The position numbers and the translations under genes were made by a program. A model generated the notes under the pieces. That model ran no database searches. It was not told where the DNA came from and was given only the letters and a program-made list of their open reading frames with translations. Of a stretch of DNA of 64,000 nucleotides, positions 54,883-64,000 are shown one piece after another. Origin of the DNA: Micromussa lordhowensis. Lineage: Eukaryota > Cnidaria > Anthozoa > Scleractinia > Lobophylliidae. Each line of letters opens with the position of its first letter. Positions within the stretch are counted from its first letter, which is position 1. Location of the stretch: contig OZ026605.1 in NCBI GenBank assembly GCA_964020085.1, positions 1,601,701-1,665,700 of the forward strand, written 5' to 3'.

Positions 54883-57058
54883 CTGAAATGGGATAGTAAC
54901 GAAAAACCGTCAAACTCAAAACTAACAGGACTAAATTCTGCCAAGTTGGCATAAGTTCCCTCATTTCAATGAAACAATGGAGGATAAAATTATTGACAGC
55001 CCTATGAAACAACCTTCAACAGGGATAGTAAATATATATTCTACAAAAATGCAGTAAAAAGAAAAAAGGATGGGCATGCCCATTGTACGTTTTACGCAAT
55101 TTTGGTATCTCTTAGGGTGTTCAGCCTCAAAATGTGGACAGCGGGAGTTTTTACAGTACCTTTTAGGGCATTGAGCCAAAAAAATATGACAGGGAATATT
55201 TGACAATCAACTGATTTAGAATTTTGTCTCATTTACACTGTGAATTCACAATTCATCAATAAAAGAGTGCACATTCAGTTAGTCTGTTGTTTTTGAATTG
55301 ATATCTCTTAGGGGTGAAAAACATTTCACGCCACACCCACAAAATAGGATCTTGGTACCTCTTATAGGTTCTTTACAAAATTTCTGACAAGCACCCCTAT
55401 CCTTTTTATCTGGGAGTCAACCCCCCCCCCCACCCCCACCCCCGCGATAGACCCCATAAGGAGTACAAGTGACTCCTACCAACATTGCTCTAAGGGTCAT
55501 GGAGTCATGCAAACCACTCCAAGTTTCTTTTGAGTGGGTGGGGCATAGTGTCTACTGGAGCCTTGTTCATTCCTAACATCTACATCTCAGCCTGTGCACT
55601 ACAGCATACTATTAATGACACTGTCTGCATCACCTACATGTACAGCTATTATGACTCCTACATGTATCAATGTTGTCTTCGCATATAGAAACATATCACA
55701 AGATGCTTTACCCCAGCCTTGGCTCAAAAGCATTATGTATTTAATTTTTACATGCAATAATATTTGTCTTACGATAAAATTTTTTACTCACTCGGAAATG
55801 TGCACAAAAATATCCTTTCCACCATCGTCAGGTGTGATAAACCCATGACCTTTGTTCCGACAGAAATTCTTGCAAACTCCTGTTTGCTCTGGAGATTCTG
55901 ATGCAATTCTTGATCTGAAAGAAATAATTACTAAAACATGTAAGTAACAACACACCTTACTCTGATAGCAAACTAGATGTTAAAAAGATATTTTTTTTGA
56001 TCATGTGAATTTCCAAGTTTGAGATGCAAACAGTGTTGACAGTTGAAAAACTCCATTTCGCTGTCCATACTTAAATGTAAGACCAGCATTTTCAAATCCC
56101 TCCTGTTTGAAGAACATTTTCAAAAAGCTCCATTTTCATGACGGATTAGTGTGGACGGCAGGCCTAACCGTAGAAATTAAGTTGCAATTTCAATCCCTGT
56201 GATGTAGTGTTAGCAGGGCTCTGGTATGACAACACAGTCTGCATAATGCCTCAATTTACACCTAGAAACCTAATGTGCCCTGAAGAGGCAGTAAATGCCA
56301 AAATCATCTGGCAAAAAATATTACCAACAAAAAAGAATACAAGCTAAGTTATCTGGCTGAGAGATGATAATCCCTATTAGGGATATTGCATTCACCTACT
56401 GTCTACAATGAGTAATGGGGGAAGGGAGGGTGGAGAGCTAAGAAATATACGCTAAGTGTTGTCCTTTCAAAGATGTTGACACAGAACAAAGTATTATGTG
56501 GGAATTCAATTCGCACTGTGACCTTGTTCCTCAGTATGGCTCGATGGCGTCATTATATCATAACACTAAGACTACATTGTTTATTAAGTAGTCAAATACA
56601 CATGAGAGTTGTTCGAAGAGATTTAATCTTGTCGTAAGAAATTCAGACCGTGAGATCCCTTAACCAGAGATCATAAAAGCTGTACGGAAATCGATTAGCC
56701 GCACCTTGCTTCTATTTAGTAATTGACAAGTAACAAATGTGCTGTTTTCAGACTGATTATTCAAAACACGCACAGCTGGGAATAAAACTTTAATATAATA
56801 CTTACATTGTGTGAAATCTCATGGATTTCACTACGTATTTTAACACCTAGAATAGAAGTTCGTGACATTTACTCACTGAGAAGTTGTCCTAGTTCGTCTT
56901 GTTGGTATAGGACTCGGGATTTTGAAGGGGAATTTTCTTGCGTGAGGGGGGGAACTTTCCGGACTTGAAGTCCGTTTGCCGCTAGGGTGATCCTTCGTTA
57001 CAGCAGGCTTCTCGTCCGCAACGTGTACATGGTCAGCTTCTTTATGATTTGAAGACAT
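54735..57058 (-). CDS. CARHSP1: Calcium-regulated heat-stable protein 1 / CSDC2-type cold-shock-domain protein (three exons)
   Basis: Small cytoplasmic RNA-binding protein; the vertebrate CARHSP1 and CSDC2 bind mRNA 3' UTRs. Exons 57058-56877, 55914-55792 and 54882-54735 join in phase to 453 nt, 150 residues, close to the 147-residue human CARHSP1. The Ser/Pro-rich N-terminal part ends with [15 protein letters not shown], the family's conserved phosphorylatable PSPLPTRRTRT motif. The cold-shock domain follows with [20 protein letters not shown] (RNP1-like), DIFVHISD (RNP2-like), [16 protein letters not shown] and [19 protein letters not shown]. It is head to head with SNX29. CARHSP1 versus CSDC2 cannot be separated; it may be the single ancestor of both. 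Confidence 0.95.
55411..55445. repeat. C-rich tract in CARHSP1-type intron
   Basis: CAACCCCCCCCCCCACCC-type run, part of a low-complexity segment between exons 2 and 3. Confidence 0.8.
55792..55914 (-). CDS. CARHSP1: CARHSP1-type exon 2 (cold-shock domain, first half)
   Basis: Minus-strand acceptor TTTCAG before 55914, donor GTGAGT after 55792. It encodes [19 protein letters not shown], then [21 protein letters not shown]. This exon has no internal start codon. Confidence 0.93.
56877..57058 (-). CDS. CARHSP1: CARHSP1-type exon 1 (start codon, N-terminal Ser/Pro region)
   Basis: ATG at 57058-57056; donor GTGAGT on the minus strand right after 56877. It encodes [17 protein letters not shown] through [19 protein letters not shown]. 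The TSQ seen at its end is completed by the first base of exon 2, so the frame does not stop here as a simple open frame would suggest. Confidence 0.93.
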
Positions 57059-57580
57059 TCTTTACTGAAGGGTGTAATAAAAGCAAAAATGATGAGTAAA
57101 AACTCAGGATCTCATTAACGCATCATTCCATTCAAACTAAGCCCATAGAAGAAGACGTGAAAAATACAGGTCATGGCTTGCAGTAAATATATGTCATGTG
57201 CATTTTGGAATTCGCATGTGTCACGTAGCAGTGATTTCGTTTGCACAGACTGACACCTCTTGCTTTTCTCAAACATGCAACCGACCAAAGACACCTTACC
57301 TGCTAGGAGAATAATCTCAATATAACGAATCAAAGATTACAAGCTCTCCCTTGGCATCGACAGACGCACGATGGAGGAGTGGAATCGTCCCCAACTCCCC
57401 TCAATCAAATGTCGTCGATAACAGACTGAGTAACAAAACAACATGGCGTCCGACAATTCTAAGAAATGAAATCAGATCGAAGGATGAAAAGGCTTGTAGC
57501 ACAAGTTGCTGCTTAGCTGTCCTTTTCAAGCCTTCAGTGTGGTAACTATAATGCTTTTGACGTCTACTCAGAAACAGATC
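57059..57580. promoter_or_regulatory. Probable bidirectional promoter between CARHSP1-type gene and SNX29
   Basis: Only 522 bp separate the two divergent start codons and must hold both 5' UTRs and promoters. No TATA box is evident in either direction. A more CpG-rich part lies at 57350-57480, including AACATGGCGTCCGACAATTC. A 64-codon frame at 57351-57545 is probably leader sequence, not a gene. Confidence 0.6.
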
Positions 57581-57587
57581 ATGAGTG
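57581..57587 (+). CDS. SNX29: SNX29 coding exon 1 (seven coding nucleotides)
   Basis: ATGAGTG followed by donor GTAAGC at 57588. With the next exon it encodes Met-Ser-Gly, the same first three residues as human SNX29, which supports so short a coding segment. Confidence 0.75.
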
Positions 57588-60500
57588 GTAAGCTTCTTGT
57601 TTGGCCAATATTCGTTCTCTTGTGCTCGTATCGGAACTACTCGATCAAATAACGCTTACATAAGCTGATATGAACTCAAAATCTACTTGACTTTGTCTTT
57701 TAACAATAAGGTCAGCAGCATAATACAGAAAGCGAACGACAGCACCTCCTTGATAGATTACTAGATGCCGTAAAACAGGTAAAAATCTGTCAGACATTTG
57801 TTTTAATTTATTGTTGACAAAGAAATTATAATTCTCTGGTGAAATGTATAATGGTTATAAGCTTGTATAGGGTTCAATATAGTTTGCAATACACATGTCA
57901 AACCGTTTTTGTTCGGACATTTGGGTGGTTTTAAAGAGGGCACAATGTGGGTTTTTTAAGCTTGGGTATTTGAATGGTGAGGGATAGAAGGAAGGGTTGG
58001 TGGGGAGGGCATTTGAATTGAGATGGGTGGATGGGAGGGTGGGTGGGCAGTGTGGAAAAGCAGGGGGTGGTATTAAAATGTTGTAGGTGGGTGTTTATGA
58101 GAGGCTGAAGAGTGATAACTCCAGTTCAACAGATGACATAGCTGATGAGGTAGCGTGCAAATCACACATTTATTTGAAATTGCCCCTTGAACAATGTGAG
58201 AAATTTTGATTCATTGCCTGCTCTCTTTTCTCATTTGTTTCTGAGTTTCCATTCCTTACAAACTAAATTCCTACATCAAAATCACCACTTTAAGCCAGGA
58301 GTTTCATTAAGGGTCAGGCGCTAAGCAAATAAATTGAGCAGGTGTGAGGACGATTTTATCTGCCTGGTTTGACCATATGGAGGAAAGTTTAGTTCCTAAA
58401 ATGAAGTTTAGTTCAAAAGGTCTGCTTGGCTGTGAAAACCAATTGCTTCCTGTTAAAAACCTTAATGAGGTGAAAAAAAGGTAAATTCAGCATACAAACC
58501 AAGTGGCCCATCAGGCCGGAGCTTATCCCATCAGACTGGAGCTAGTCTATCATAGGGTCACCCCCCAGCGTTAAGTTTGCCGGTACCCATTTATACACCT
58601 CGGTGGAGAGAGGCACTGTGAGAGTAAAGTGTCTTGCTCAAGAACACAACACGATGTCCCTGGCCAGGGCTTGAACCTATACCGCTCCATCCAGAGATGA
58701 GTGTACTAACCATGAGGCCACTGCACCTCCCACAAGACAAAAAAACCCTTAATGAACCCCCGCAAAAGTTTAATCATCAAGGGAATGCAAAGATTTATGG
58801 TATGAACATGTGTCAGTATGTACATCGGTTGCTAGAGACAAGATGTGAACCCAGCTGTAGCACCATCCAAATTTTAAAAAGTCTTAAACATACACAATAT
58901 ATATGGGTTATTGACCACGTGTGAGGTCAAGATGGCTGGATATTGGCCGACTGCTTTTTTTTTCCATGTTTATAGACCGAGACGGAGTCGAGGTCCATAA
59001 ACACGCAAAAAAAGAACAAGGACAAGATCAAGCCATCTTGACCGAACAAGCTTGGTCAAAAAGGATTTATTATGAGGCTTTCGGGGAAATTTTTCTTGCA
59101 GGACAAGGCGGGTAGTCCCAAGCGGGCAAGATAGCTCAATCTTGCCCGCTCGGGTTGCCAATCACAGCACAGGATTTGATTCATCTTTCCCTCTCACGGA
59201 GCTACTGTAGGCATATAATAAGATGTGTTTTTCCTTTGTTTTTGCTTTAACATTTAGTGTCAAGTCAGATTTGGTGGTAAAACAGAGCTCGCAACTGATG
59301 GAGATAGCAGGTATTAAAATTGAACTGACATCATTTTTCATGCATTTGTCCTGTTATTGATCATGAATTTTGTCATAACATTGTCAAAGTAGCTGTAGAA
59401 CCATGAGGGGATAGCCAAGTGGATCCACAGACTACTTTGACAATGTTATGACAAAATTCATTGTCAATAACAGCCAAACAAATGAAAAACTTGTGTCATT
59501 TTGTTGTTTTTTTACGATAACAGATTGTCAAATTGTCCGCTCTTGCTCATTGACTCATTGTATAAATTATATAATATAATAAATTCATGTATCTGTCCGC
59601 TTATTGACAATGAAAATTAACCAATGAGCATGCAAGAATTTCTGCAGTTATCGTTAAAAATAAAATAGCATTTAATTGTCAACTTGTGTCTATATAAGCA
59701 ATAAAGGTCAGTCTAAAGCTAAACTGAAACTAGATTTTCTATTTGAAAGTGAGTAATAATAAATAATTTATTATTGTGTCTAAAAATATGTAGAAAGATG
59801 ACAAATTATACTAATGCTAAAGACCAATTGAGAATGCTTGTAAAGTGTATTCACATAATTTTTGAGGTTCTCTAGTTCTCATTTTTAAAGCAGAAATTTT
59901 AATGTTTAGGAAATTGTCTAATCTGAATTTCATAATTAATGATTAATCTGTTGTTACTTGAGCAATTTGAAGAAATACTCCCGGCACCTTGGATAGCTTA
60001 AAAATATAGTTTAGAGTTGACTCCAAAATGCTCTAATTGTAATTGATTTGTTTTTCAGGGTTGTTTGTCTGTTAACCCAGCTTGAAGCAGTCTTTCAACA
60101 TGGCTTTAAAAAGTCCAGAGTTAGTGCATTTAGGTAAAAGTGTCTTCCTACACCTGTATGCATATAATATTGTAGATCAGAAGGGGACTACAGTAGTAGA
60201 GATTTATAAACTGGAACAAAGCTGCTAAAGTCAAATCTCCACTAATGGTCACCCCTATACAACAGCCACTTTTTTGCTCGGTGGTCCATACATTCACTCT
60301 TATTTTAACCAATCTACAATGGCCACCTCTCGACAATGGTAACGGCCACTAAAACACGTCCCAAACTACCAATTAACAACCTCTTGACAATAGCCTGTTG
60401 ACCAAGGACTGGTGAACAATGTACACCAAAACTCATTTTTTATAATTGTTAAAGGTCACAAAACTTGATCTGGGTCCATTCCAGCATTGAATGGTCAGCA

Positions 60501-62531
60501 GTTTTGGTTGCTGGGTTCCTAGCAACAGTCAGCAGCCTTCTCTGTGGCTCAGGCTTGCATCCCTTCATGCTCGTATTACAGTTTACCTTGTGCGTGTACA
60601 GTTTACCCTGTATTCTCTGCAGTTGTCGGGGCCTTGTGGCTGAGTTGCAGGCAGTGCCTGTCATGTGGGTGCTCTTGCATCATGGGGCTGGGTTTACAGG
60701 GCGAGTGTTGGATGTTTTCCCTGGGCACCTACTTTGTAATTTCCACTTGTGACGAATGTTGTTAGTGTTAGTGCTACAATAGGCATTTCATTTTTTTTTA
60801 AAAAATAGAAATTTATTTTGCACCTCCGAAAACAAATAATACTACACGCATACCTCCCTACCACCTATCTACAATGGCCACTTCCTCTGTCCCCAAGGTG
60901 GCTATTGTGGAGGAATATCCAGGAAGTGATATGGTATCTCTTCTAGTCACATGGGTTTTATTTACAGCTTTATTGCACTCATCTCCAATCATGTTTAATA
61001 GGTAGAAAAAATAGATACCAACAACTTGTCAGGGAGTCATGTCAAAAATACTGCTAGGGATTGCTATCAATGGACATAATATAGCAAGAGCTAAGAAATA
61101 TTTCTTGATGTGCAAACTGGAGTTAATTGCTTGAGCCATCTGGCATTGATCATCTGGTTCGGCTTGGATTCAGGAGGAACCTTTTGTCTGGAAGGATTTG
61201 TATACTTTTGATTTACAAGGAGGGGAGTGCATTTCTTGAGGGGTGATGGTCAGTGTGTCTTCAGTTCATGATTTACTGTATTCCTTTGCATGAATTTAAC
61301 AACATTAAAATATATAAATATGACTACACTTAGGCCATAAAATAATATGTTCATTAAATGTAGAAAAGTTTGGTTTTAATCCTTCATATAGGCAAGTTGG
61401 TCAAGCAGCAGGGATAGTAAAGTTAGAATCAGATTCAGGTAGGCAACTGTTGTATACTACTTTTACAGATCTACATGTATCATCTTGTGAAGTTTCACGC
61501 AACTGAAAATGCGCTGAATGTTTACCGTGTAATACAAGCAACCAACTACACCTAAAGTTTGCAAAATAACAGCAACAACAGCAACAACTAGTTTGTATTT
61601 AGAAAAATTACTTAGCGTCAACTGAATACAACCTAAATTTCAAATTAAACTCTCCATAATTTTTTAGTGTTTTGGAACTTTGTGAAAGGTCATTTGGAGA
61701 AGCTGGAGGTGGACAGATTTCTTGCTCTTGAGAAAGCAACAACAGATGCTGGGAGAGGTCAGTATTGAAAATAAATTGCTTAAAAAAGGAGGCTCTTATC
61801 ACAAACTCTTTCTTTCTTAATCACAGGTGAGAGATGTAATTTTATGAAATTGGTAACTTGTGATTATGTGTGATGTAGACGAATTAACCAAAGTGAGATC
61901 TGCGACCATTAGATATCAATTTTATCATACTTTCAATAATGTGCTCTTTATAGAGCGTTTTCACTCATGTTTCCAGCAGCCATGCAAATTTATTGGAACA
62001 AAAGGAAGTGTTTAAAGTGTTAAAAAAGAGTGCAACTCCTACAGGATTAGTTTGGAACACCAACATGGCCACAATTCTTTGTTTTGGAACACCAATATGG
62101 CTGCCGTGACATCATGTGAAAACACTGTATTGCCTTTGGGGGCTGGTATATTGGACAGTAAATAACCATTTGCTGTGTTATACCTTGTCACGCCAACTTC
62201 TCTGTTCAATTTTTTGTTCATTTCTAAAAGATCAATTTAGACCAGATGTAAAACAGAAGATGTTGGTATGATGGGACTTTCCCAATAACATATCATAATC
62301 ATTACTTACCAGAATTTGTATAACTTAGTAATTTTGAGAGTGTTCTCTCTTTTCAAGGCCGAGCTTGGTTGAGGTCTGCATTGAATGAACACTCATTAGA
62401 GCGATATTTCCATCACATGGTCAGAAATAAAAAACTTTTAAGGTAAGCAATTGATACATCTTCATGACTTTGAACTTTTTTACAAAATCTATTGAATTAG
62501 ATCTCAAAAGTCAAAAACTATCATTATTATT

Positions 62532-62627
<96 letters not shown>

Positions 62628-63720
62628 CAAGTGGTATACAAGCATACCACTTGTTTCTTGACTCCTTAATTTCCTTTTTTTTAATGTGTATTTTTACTGA
62701 TTATGTGAGATAAATAAAATTACTATTATTATTATCATTATCAATATCATTTTTATTATTATTATTAGTGAATTCAGTTTTCCATGTTACTCTATATGGA
62801 GTCACTTTAATACAATGAAACAAGAAAATTGCATATTTAAACACTTAACTTGGTTTTAAAGCATGATTTTTATTGCATGTTTTTATTTCAGTCATTTCTA
62901 TGAAAAAGAAGCTTTCTTAATGGATGAGGAGCGTGCCAGTATGCTTCCCATGATTGCTGCAGGTGAGAAGAGAGAAACTTTGCCTGTTTTTACAACTGCT
63001 TAATTTGTCAAGAAGTTCTCTGAAATGACCAAAAGAGGACTCTAGTGGTCTCTAGCAGACGCTAAGGGTTCTCAAGTGATTCTATCAACGAATCAATGTA
63101 AAGTATGCCCTGTCATGGTAGGTAAAGTCTGCATACGAGCCTAGTGGCTCATCAGGCCGGAGCTTATCCCGGTTTCAGTAGCATGAAGCGACTAGGAGTA
63201 TTTCTACTCCCCCCTGGATGGGATGCTAGTCCATCGCAGGGTTACCCCCAGCATCAAATTCGCCGGTACCTATTTATACACCTGGGTGGAGAGAGGCACT
63301 GAGAGTAAAGTCTCTTACCCAAGACACAACGCAATGTCCCCGACCAGGGCTCAAACCCGGAGCGCTCGCTCCGGAGTCAAGCGCACTAACCATGAGGCCA
63401 CCGTGCCCTGTCATGGTAGACAAATAAAAATATGACATAATAGGTTCCATGATGTTGCTCAGTTTATTTCTTTTATTTGTAATAAATTTGATTTAGATAT
63501 TTATGGGCAAAAGAACCAACTGCTGCGTTTGTGTTATATGTAATTCTATCTTCTATGTCTTCCCATACTGATACCTAACATAGCTAGCATAAAATGTATC
63601 TGTAAAGTGATTATCAGGTTGAAAAATAATCGTTATCTCACATGTTATTGTGTCGCAGGTCTCAGTCCTATTTTGTTTGCCCTTACTGTTGATAGCGAGG
63701 AACTGAACATTGTGCGACAG
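57581..63720 (+). CDS. SNX29: Sorting nexin 29, N-terminal part with RUN domain (nine exons, 3' end outside window)
   Basis: SNX29 is a cytoplasmic protein with an N-terminal RUN domain, coiled coils and a C-terminal PX lipid-binding domain, implicated in endosomal traffic; only the RUN part is here. Exons 57581-57587, 57711-57778, 59258-59310, 60059-60133, 61392-61438, 61668-61757, 62358-62442, 62892-62962 and 63659-63720 join in phase to 186 codons. The product starts MSGQQHNTESERQHLLDRLL, and continues with DAVKQCQVRFGGK, RAWLRSALNEHSLERYFHH, LMDEERASMLPMIAAG and LSPILFALTVDSEELN, matching human SNX29 in order (MSGSQNN..., ALNEHSLERY, MDEERSSMLPTMAAGL). Every exon is well under the length of a typical open-frame call. 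Introns hold SINEs and foldbacks. Confidence 0.95.
57711..57778 (+). CDS. SNX29: SNX29 exon 2
   Basis: Acceptor AACAATAAG, donor GTAAAA at 57779. It encodes QQHNTESERQHLLDRLLDAV-KQ, matching the human RLLDAVKQ segment. Confidence 0.92.
58490..58735 (-). mobile_element. SINE copy in SNX29 intron 2 (inverted)
   Basis: Minus-strand copy of the 32878 SINE: tRNA-like head ending at 58735 (GCAGTGGCCTCATGGTTAGT on the minus strand), B box-like GGTTCAAGCC, the CTCTCTCCACCGAGGTGTAT region and the CCGGAGCTTATCCC segment appear in reverse. Substitutions make it older than the 32878 copy; no clean target-site duplication was found. Confidence 0.85.
58915..59215. repeat. Dispersed repeat with small hairpins in SNX29 intron 2
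   Basis: Contains GTTTATAGACC...GGTCCATAAAC, CAAGCCATCTTGACC against GGTCAAGATGGCTGG, and GCGGGCAAGATAGCTCAATC-TTGCCCGC inverted pairs. The paired frames at 58921-59161 on both strands are part of it. Confidence 0.6.
59258..59310 (+). CDS. SNX29: SNX29 exon 3
   Basis: Acceptor ACATTTAG, donor GTATTA at 59311. It encodes CQVRFGGKTELATDGDS, matching human CQIRFGGRKEIASDSDS. Confidence 0.93.
59335..59489. repeat. Foldback element in SNX29 intron 3
   Basis: Left arm ATGAATTTTGTCATAACATT-GTCAAAGTAG and right arm CTACTTTGACAATGTTATGA-CAAAATTCAT are complementary, extended outward by TTTTTCAT...CTGTTATTG against CAATAACAG...ATGAAAAA. Confidence 0.85.
59507..59660. repeat. Second foldback element in SNX29 intron 3
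   Basis: TTTTTTTACGATAAC at the left pairs with GTTATCGTTAAAAA at the right, and GCTCATTG with CCAATGAGC further in. It lies 17 bp from the previous hairpin. Confidence 0.65.
60059..60133 (+). CDS. SNX29: SNX29 exon 4
   Basis: Acceptor GTTTTTCAG, donor GTAAAA at 60134. It encodes VVCLLTQLEAVFQHGFKKSR-VSAF, matching human VTCLCAQFEAVLQHGLKRSR; start of the RUN domain. Confidence 0.94.
61392..61438 (+). CDS. SNX29: SNX29 exon 5
   Basis: Acceptor CATATAG, donor GTAGGC at 61439. It encodes QVGQAAGIVKLESDS, in the position of the human IKQAAGFASKTETE segment. The least conserved of the nine exons. Confidence 0.8.
61668..61757 (+). CDS. SNX29: SNX29 exon 6
   Basis: Acceptor TTTTTTAG, donor GTCAGT at 61758. 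It encodes VFWNFVKGHLEKLEVDRFLA-LEKATTDAGR; RUN domain. Confidence 0.93.
61951..62130. mobile_element. MITE in SNX29 intron 6
   Basis: Inverted termini AGAGCGTTTTCACTCATGT and CATGTGAAAACACTGT flank about 180 bp that contain GGAACACCAACATGGC and GGAACACCAATATGGC. The termini resemble those of the 21339 MITE. Confidence 0.65.
62358..62442 (+). CDS. SNX29: SNX29 exon 7
   Basis: Acceptor TTTTCAAG, donor GTAAGC at 62443. It encodes GRAWLRSALNEHSLERYFHH-MVRNKKLL, the most conserved RUN segment (human GRAWLRCALNEHSLERYL). Confidence 0.96.
62519..62626. repeat. ATC/ATT trinucleotide microsatellite in SNX29 intron 7
   Basis: A run of about 20 ATC units passes into about 15 ATT units; a shorter ATT-rich tract is at 62720-62768. 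The Ser/Leu homopolymer frame over it is an artefact. Confidence 0.95.
62892..62962 (+). CDS. SNX29: SNX29 exon 8
   Basis: Acceptor TTATTTCAG, donor GTGAGA at 62963. It encodes HFYEKEAFLMDEERASMLPM-IAA, matching human TFYEDWSFVMDEERSSMLPT. Confidence 0.96.
63106..63419 (-). mobile_element. SINE copy with target-site duplication in SNX29 intron 8 (inverted)
   Basis: Inverted SINE at 63122-63403, flanked by a perfect 16-bp duplication TGCCCTGTCATGGTAG at 63106-63121 and 63404-63419. On the minus strand the head reads GGCCTCATGGTTAGTGCGCT with B box GGGTTTGAGCCC, and the body shares the CTCTCTCCACCCAGGTGTAT region with the 32878 copy. The clean duplication marks a recent insertion. Confidence 0.92.
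63659..63720 (+). CDS. SNX29: SNX29 exon 9 (GC donor)
   Basis: Acceptor TGTCGCAG; it encodes LSPILFALTVDSEELNIVRQ. No GT follows directly; the 3' end fits CAG|GCAAGT, the usual form of a GC-AG intron, and gives phase 0. The following exons are beyond the window. Confidence 0.85.
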
Positions 63721-63825
63721 GCAAGTATATGACTATGTACTTCGTATGAGATTTGAAATAATTTATACGTTGACCAACTAAATTGTAAAACTGTACATCA
63801 AGTTTTTGAAATGCTTGATAGTGGA

Positions 63826-63966
63826 CCCACAGGCTCCAGTGAGAGCGTATTGCAGGAGTCTTTTTACACTCTCCGCAAAGGGATGGTAGTCCATTCTAGG
63901 TTTGATCCATTGGACAACTCCGTGTACAGTCCAACATGCGAACCACAAGACCACTGCATGAGGCAG
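63826..63966 (-). mobile_element. Old SINE relic in SNX29 intron 9 (inverted)
   Basis: Read on the minus strand, GCAGTGGTCTTGTGGTTCGC and a weak B box GGATCAAACC follow the tRNA-like head pattern of the SINE family, and GGGATGGTAGTCCATTCTAG corresponds to the body's conserved segment. Heavily decayed. Confidence 0.5.
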
Positions 63967-64000
63967 GGCTAAGACTACTATTAATTTGGTTTTAACAACT

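Noticed and set aside
62464..62661. Frame with poly-Ser and poly-Leu
   Set aside because: Translation of the ATC/ATT microsatellite in an SNX29 intron.

Overview
The window is a piece of an animal nuclear genome with short introns (mostly 0.5-1 kb), an A+T-rich background and many small dispersed repeats. The gene content, with a low-density-lipoprotein-receptor/leucine-rich-repeat G-protein-coupled receptor of the type known from molluscs and cnidarians beside ordinary bilaterian orthologues, and repeats that look familiar from anthozoans, suggest a cnidarian, most likely a stony coral or sea anemone. This is inference; species cannot be read from the sequence.

Layout. (1) 615-4655, plus strand: the last five coding exons of a peptide O-xylosyltransferase (XYLT1/2 orthologue); the 5' exons lie before the window. 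(2) 8402-9391, plus: a single-exon class A GPCR. (3) About 9.4-35 kb: a gene-poor stretch full of foldback and MITE-like elements, a 3.5-kb inverted-repeat structure (19976-23485), a young tRNA-derived SINE (32878-33186), and one unidentified possible terminal exon (32128-32355). (4) 35101-49295, plus: a 17-exon receptor gene whose exons join in phase into 963 residues: signal peptide, FN2-like, CUB, FN2, LDLa, an unrecognised Cys-bearing module, LDLa, LRR N-cap, six 24-residue LRRs each on its own 72-nt exon, and a relaxin-receptor-like 7TM. Its introns carry a 2.3-kb minisatellite, a decayed LRR exon and several MITEs. (5) 49.3-54.7 kb: repeats, no convincing gene. (6) 54735-57058, minus: a three-exon cold-shock-domain protein, CARHSP1/CSDC2 type. 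(7) 57581 to the end, plus: the first nine coding exons of sorting nexin 29 (RUN-domain part), running off the window. CARHSP1 and SNX29 are head to head with 522 bp between start codons.

How the genes relate. They do not form a pathway: proteoglycan linker synthesis, two receptors, an mRNA-binding cold-shock protein and an endosomal sorting nexin. The striking point is linkage: the human orthologues XYLT1, CARHSP1 and SNX29 all map to the short arm of chromosome 16, so this window probably preserves an ancient animal linkage group. All exon limits were placed by hand from GT/GC-AG sites, reading-frame phase and remembered family sequences; no search was run.
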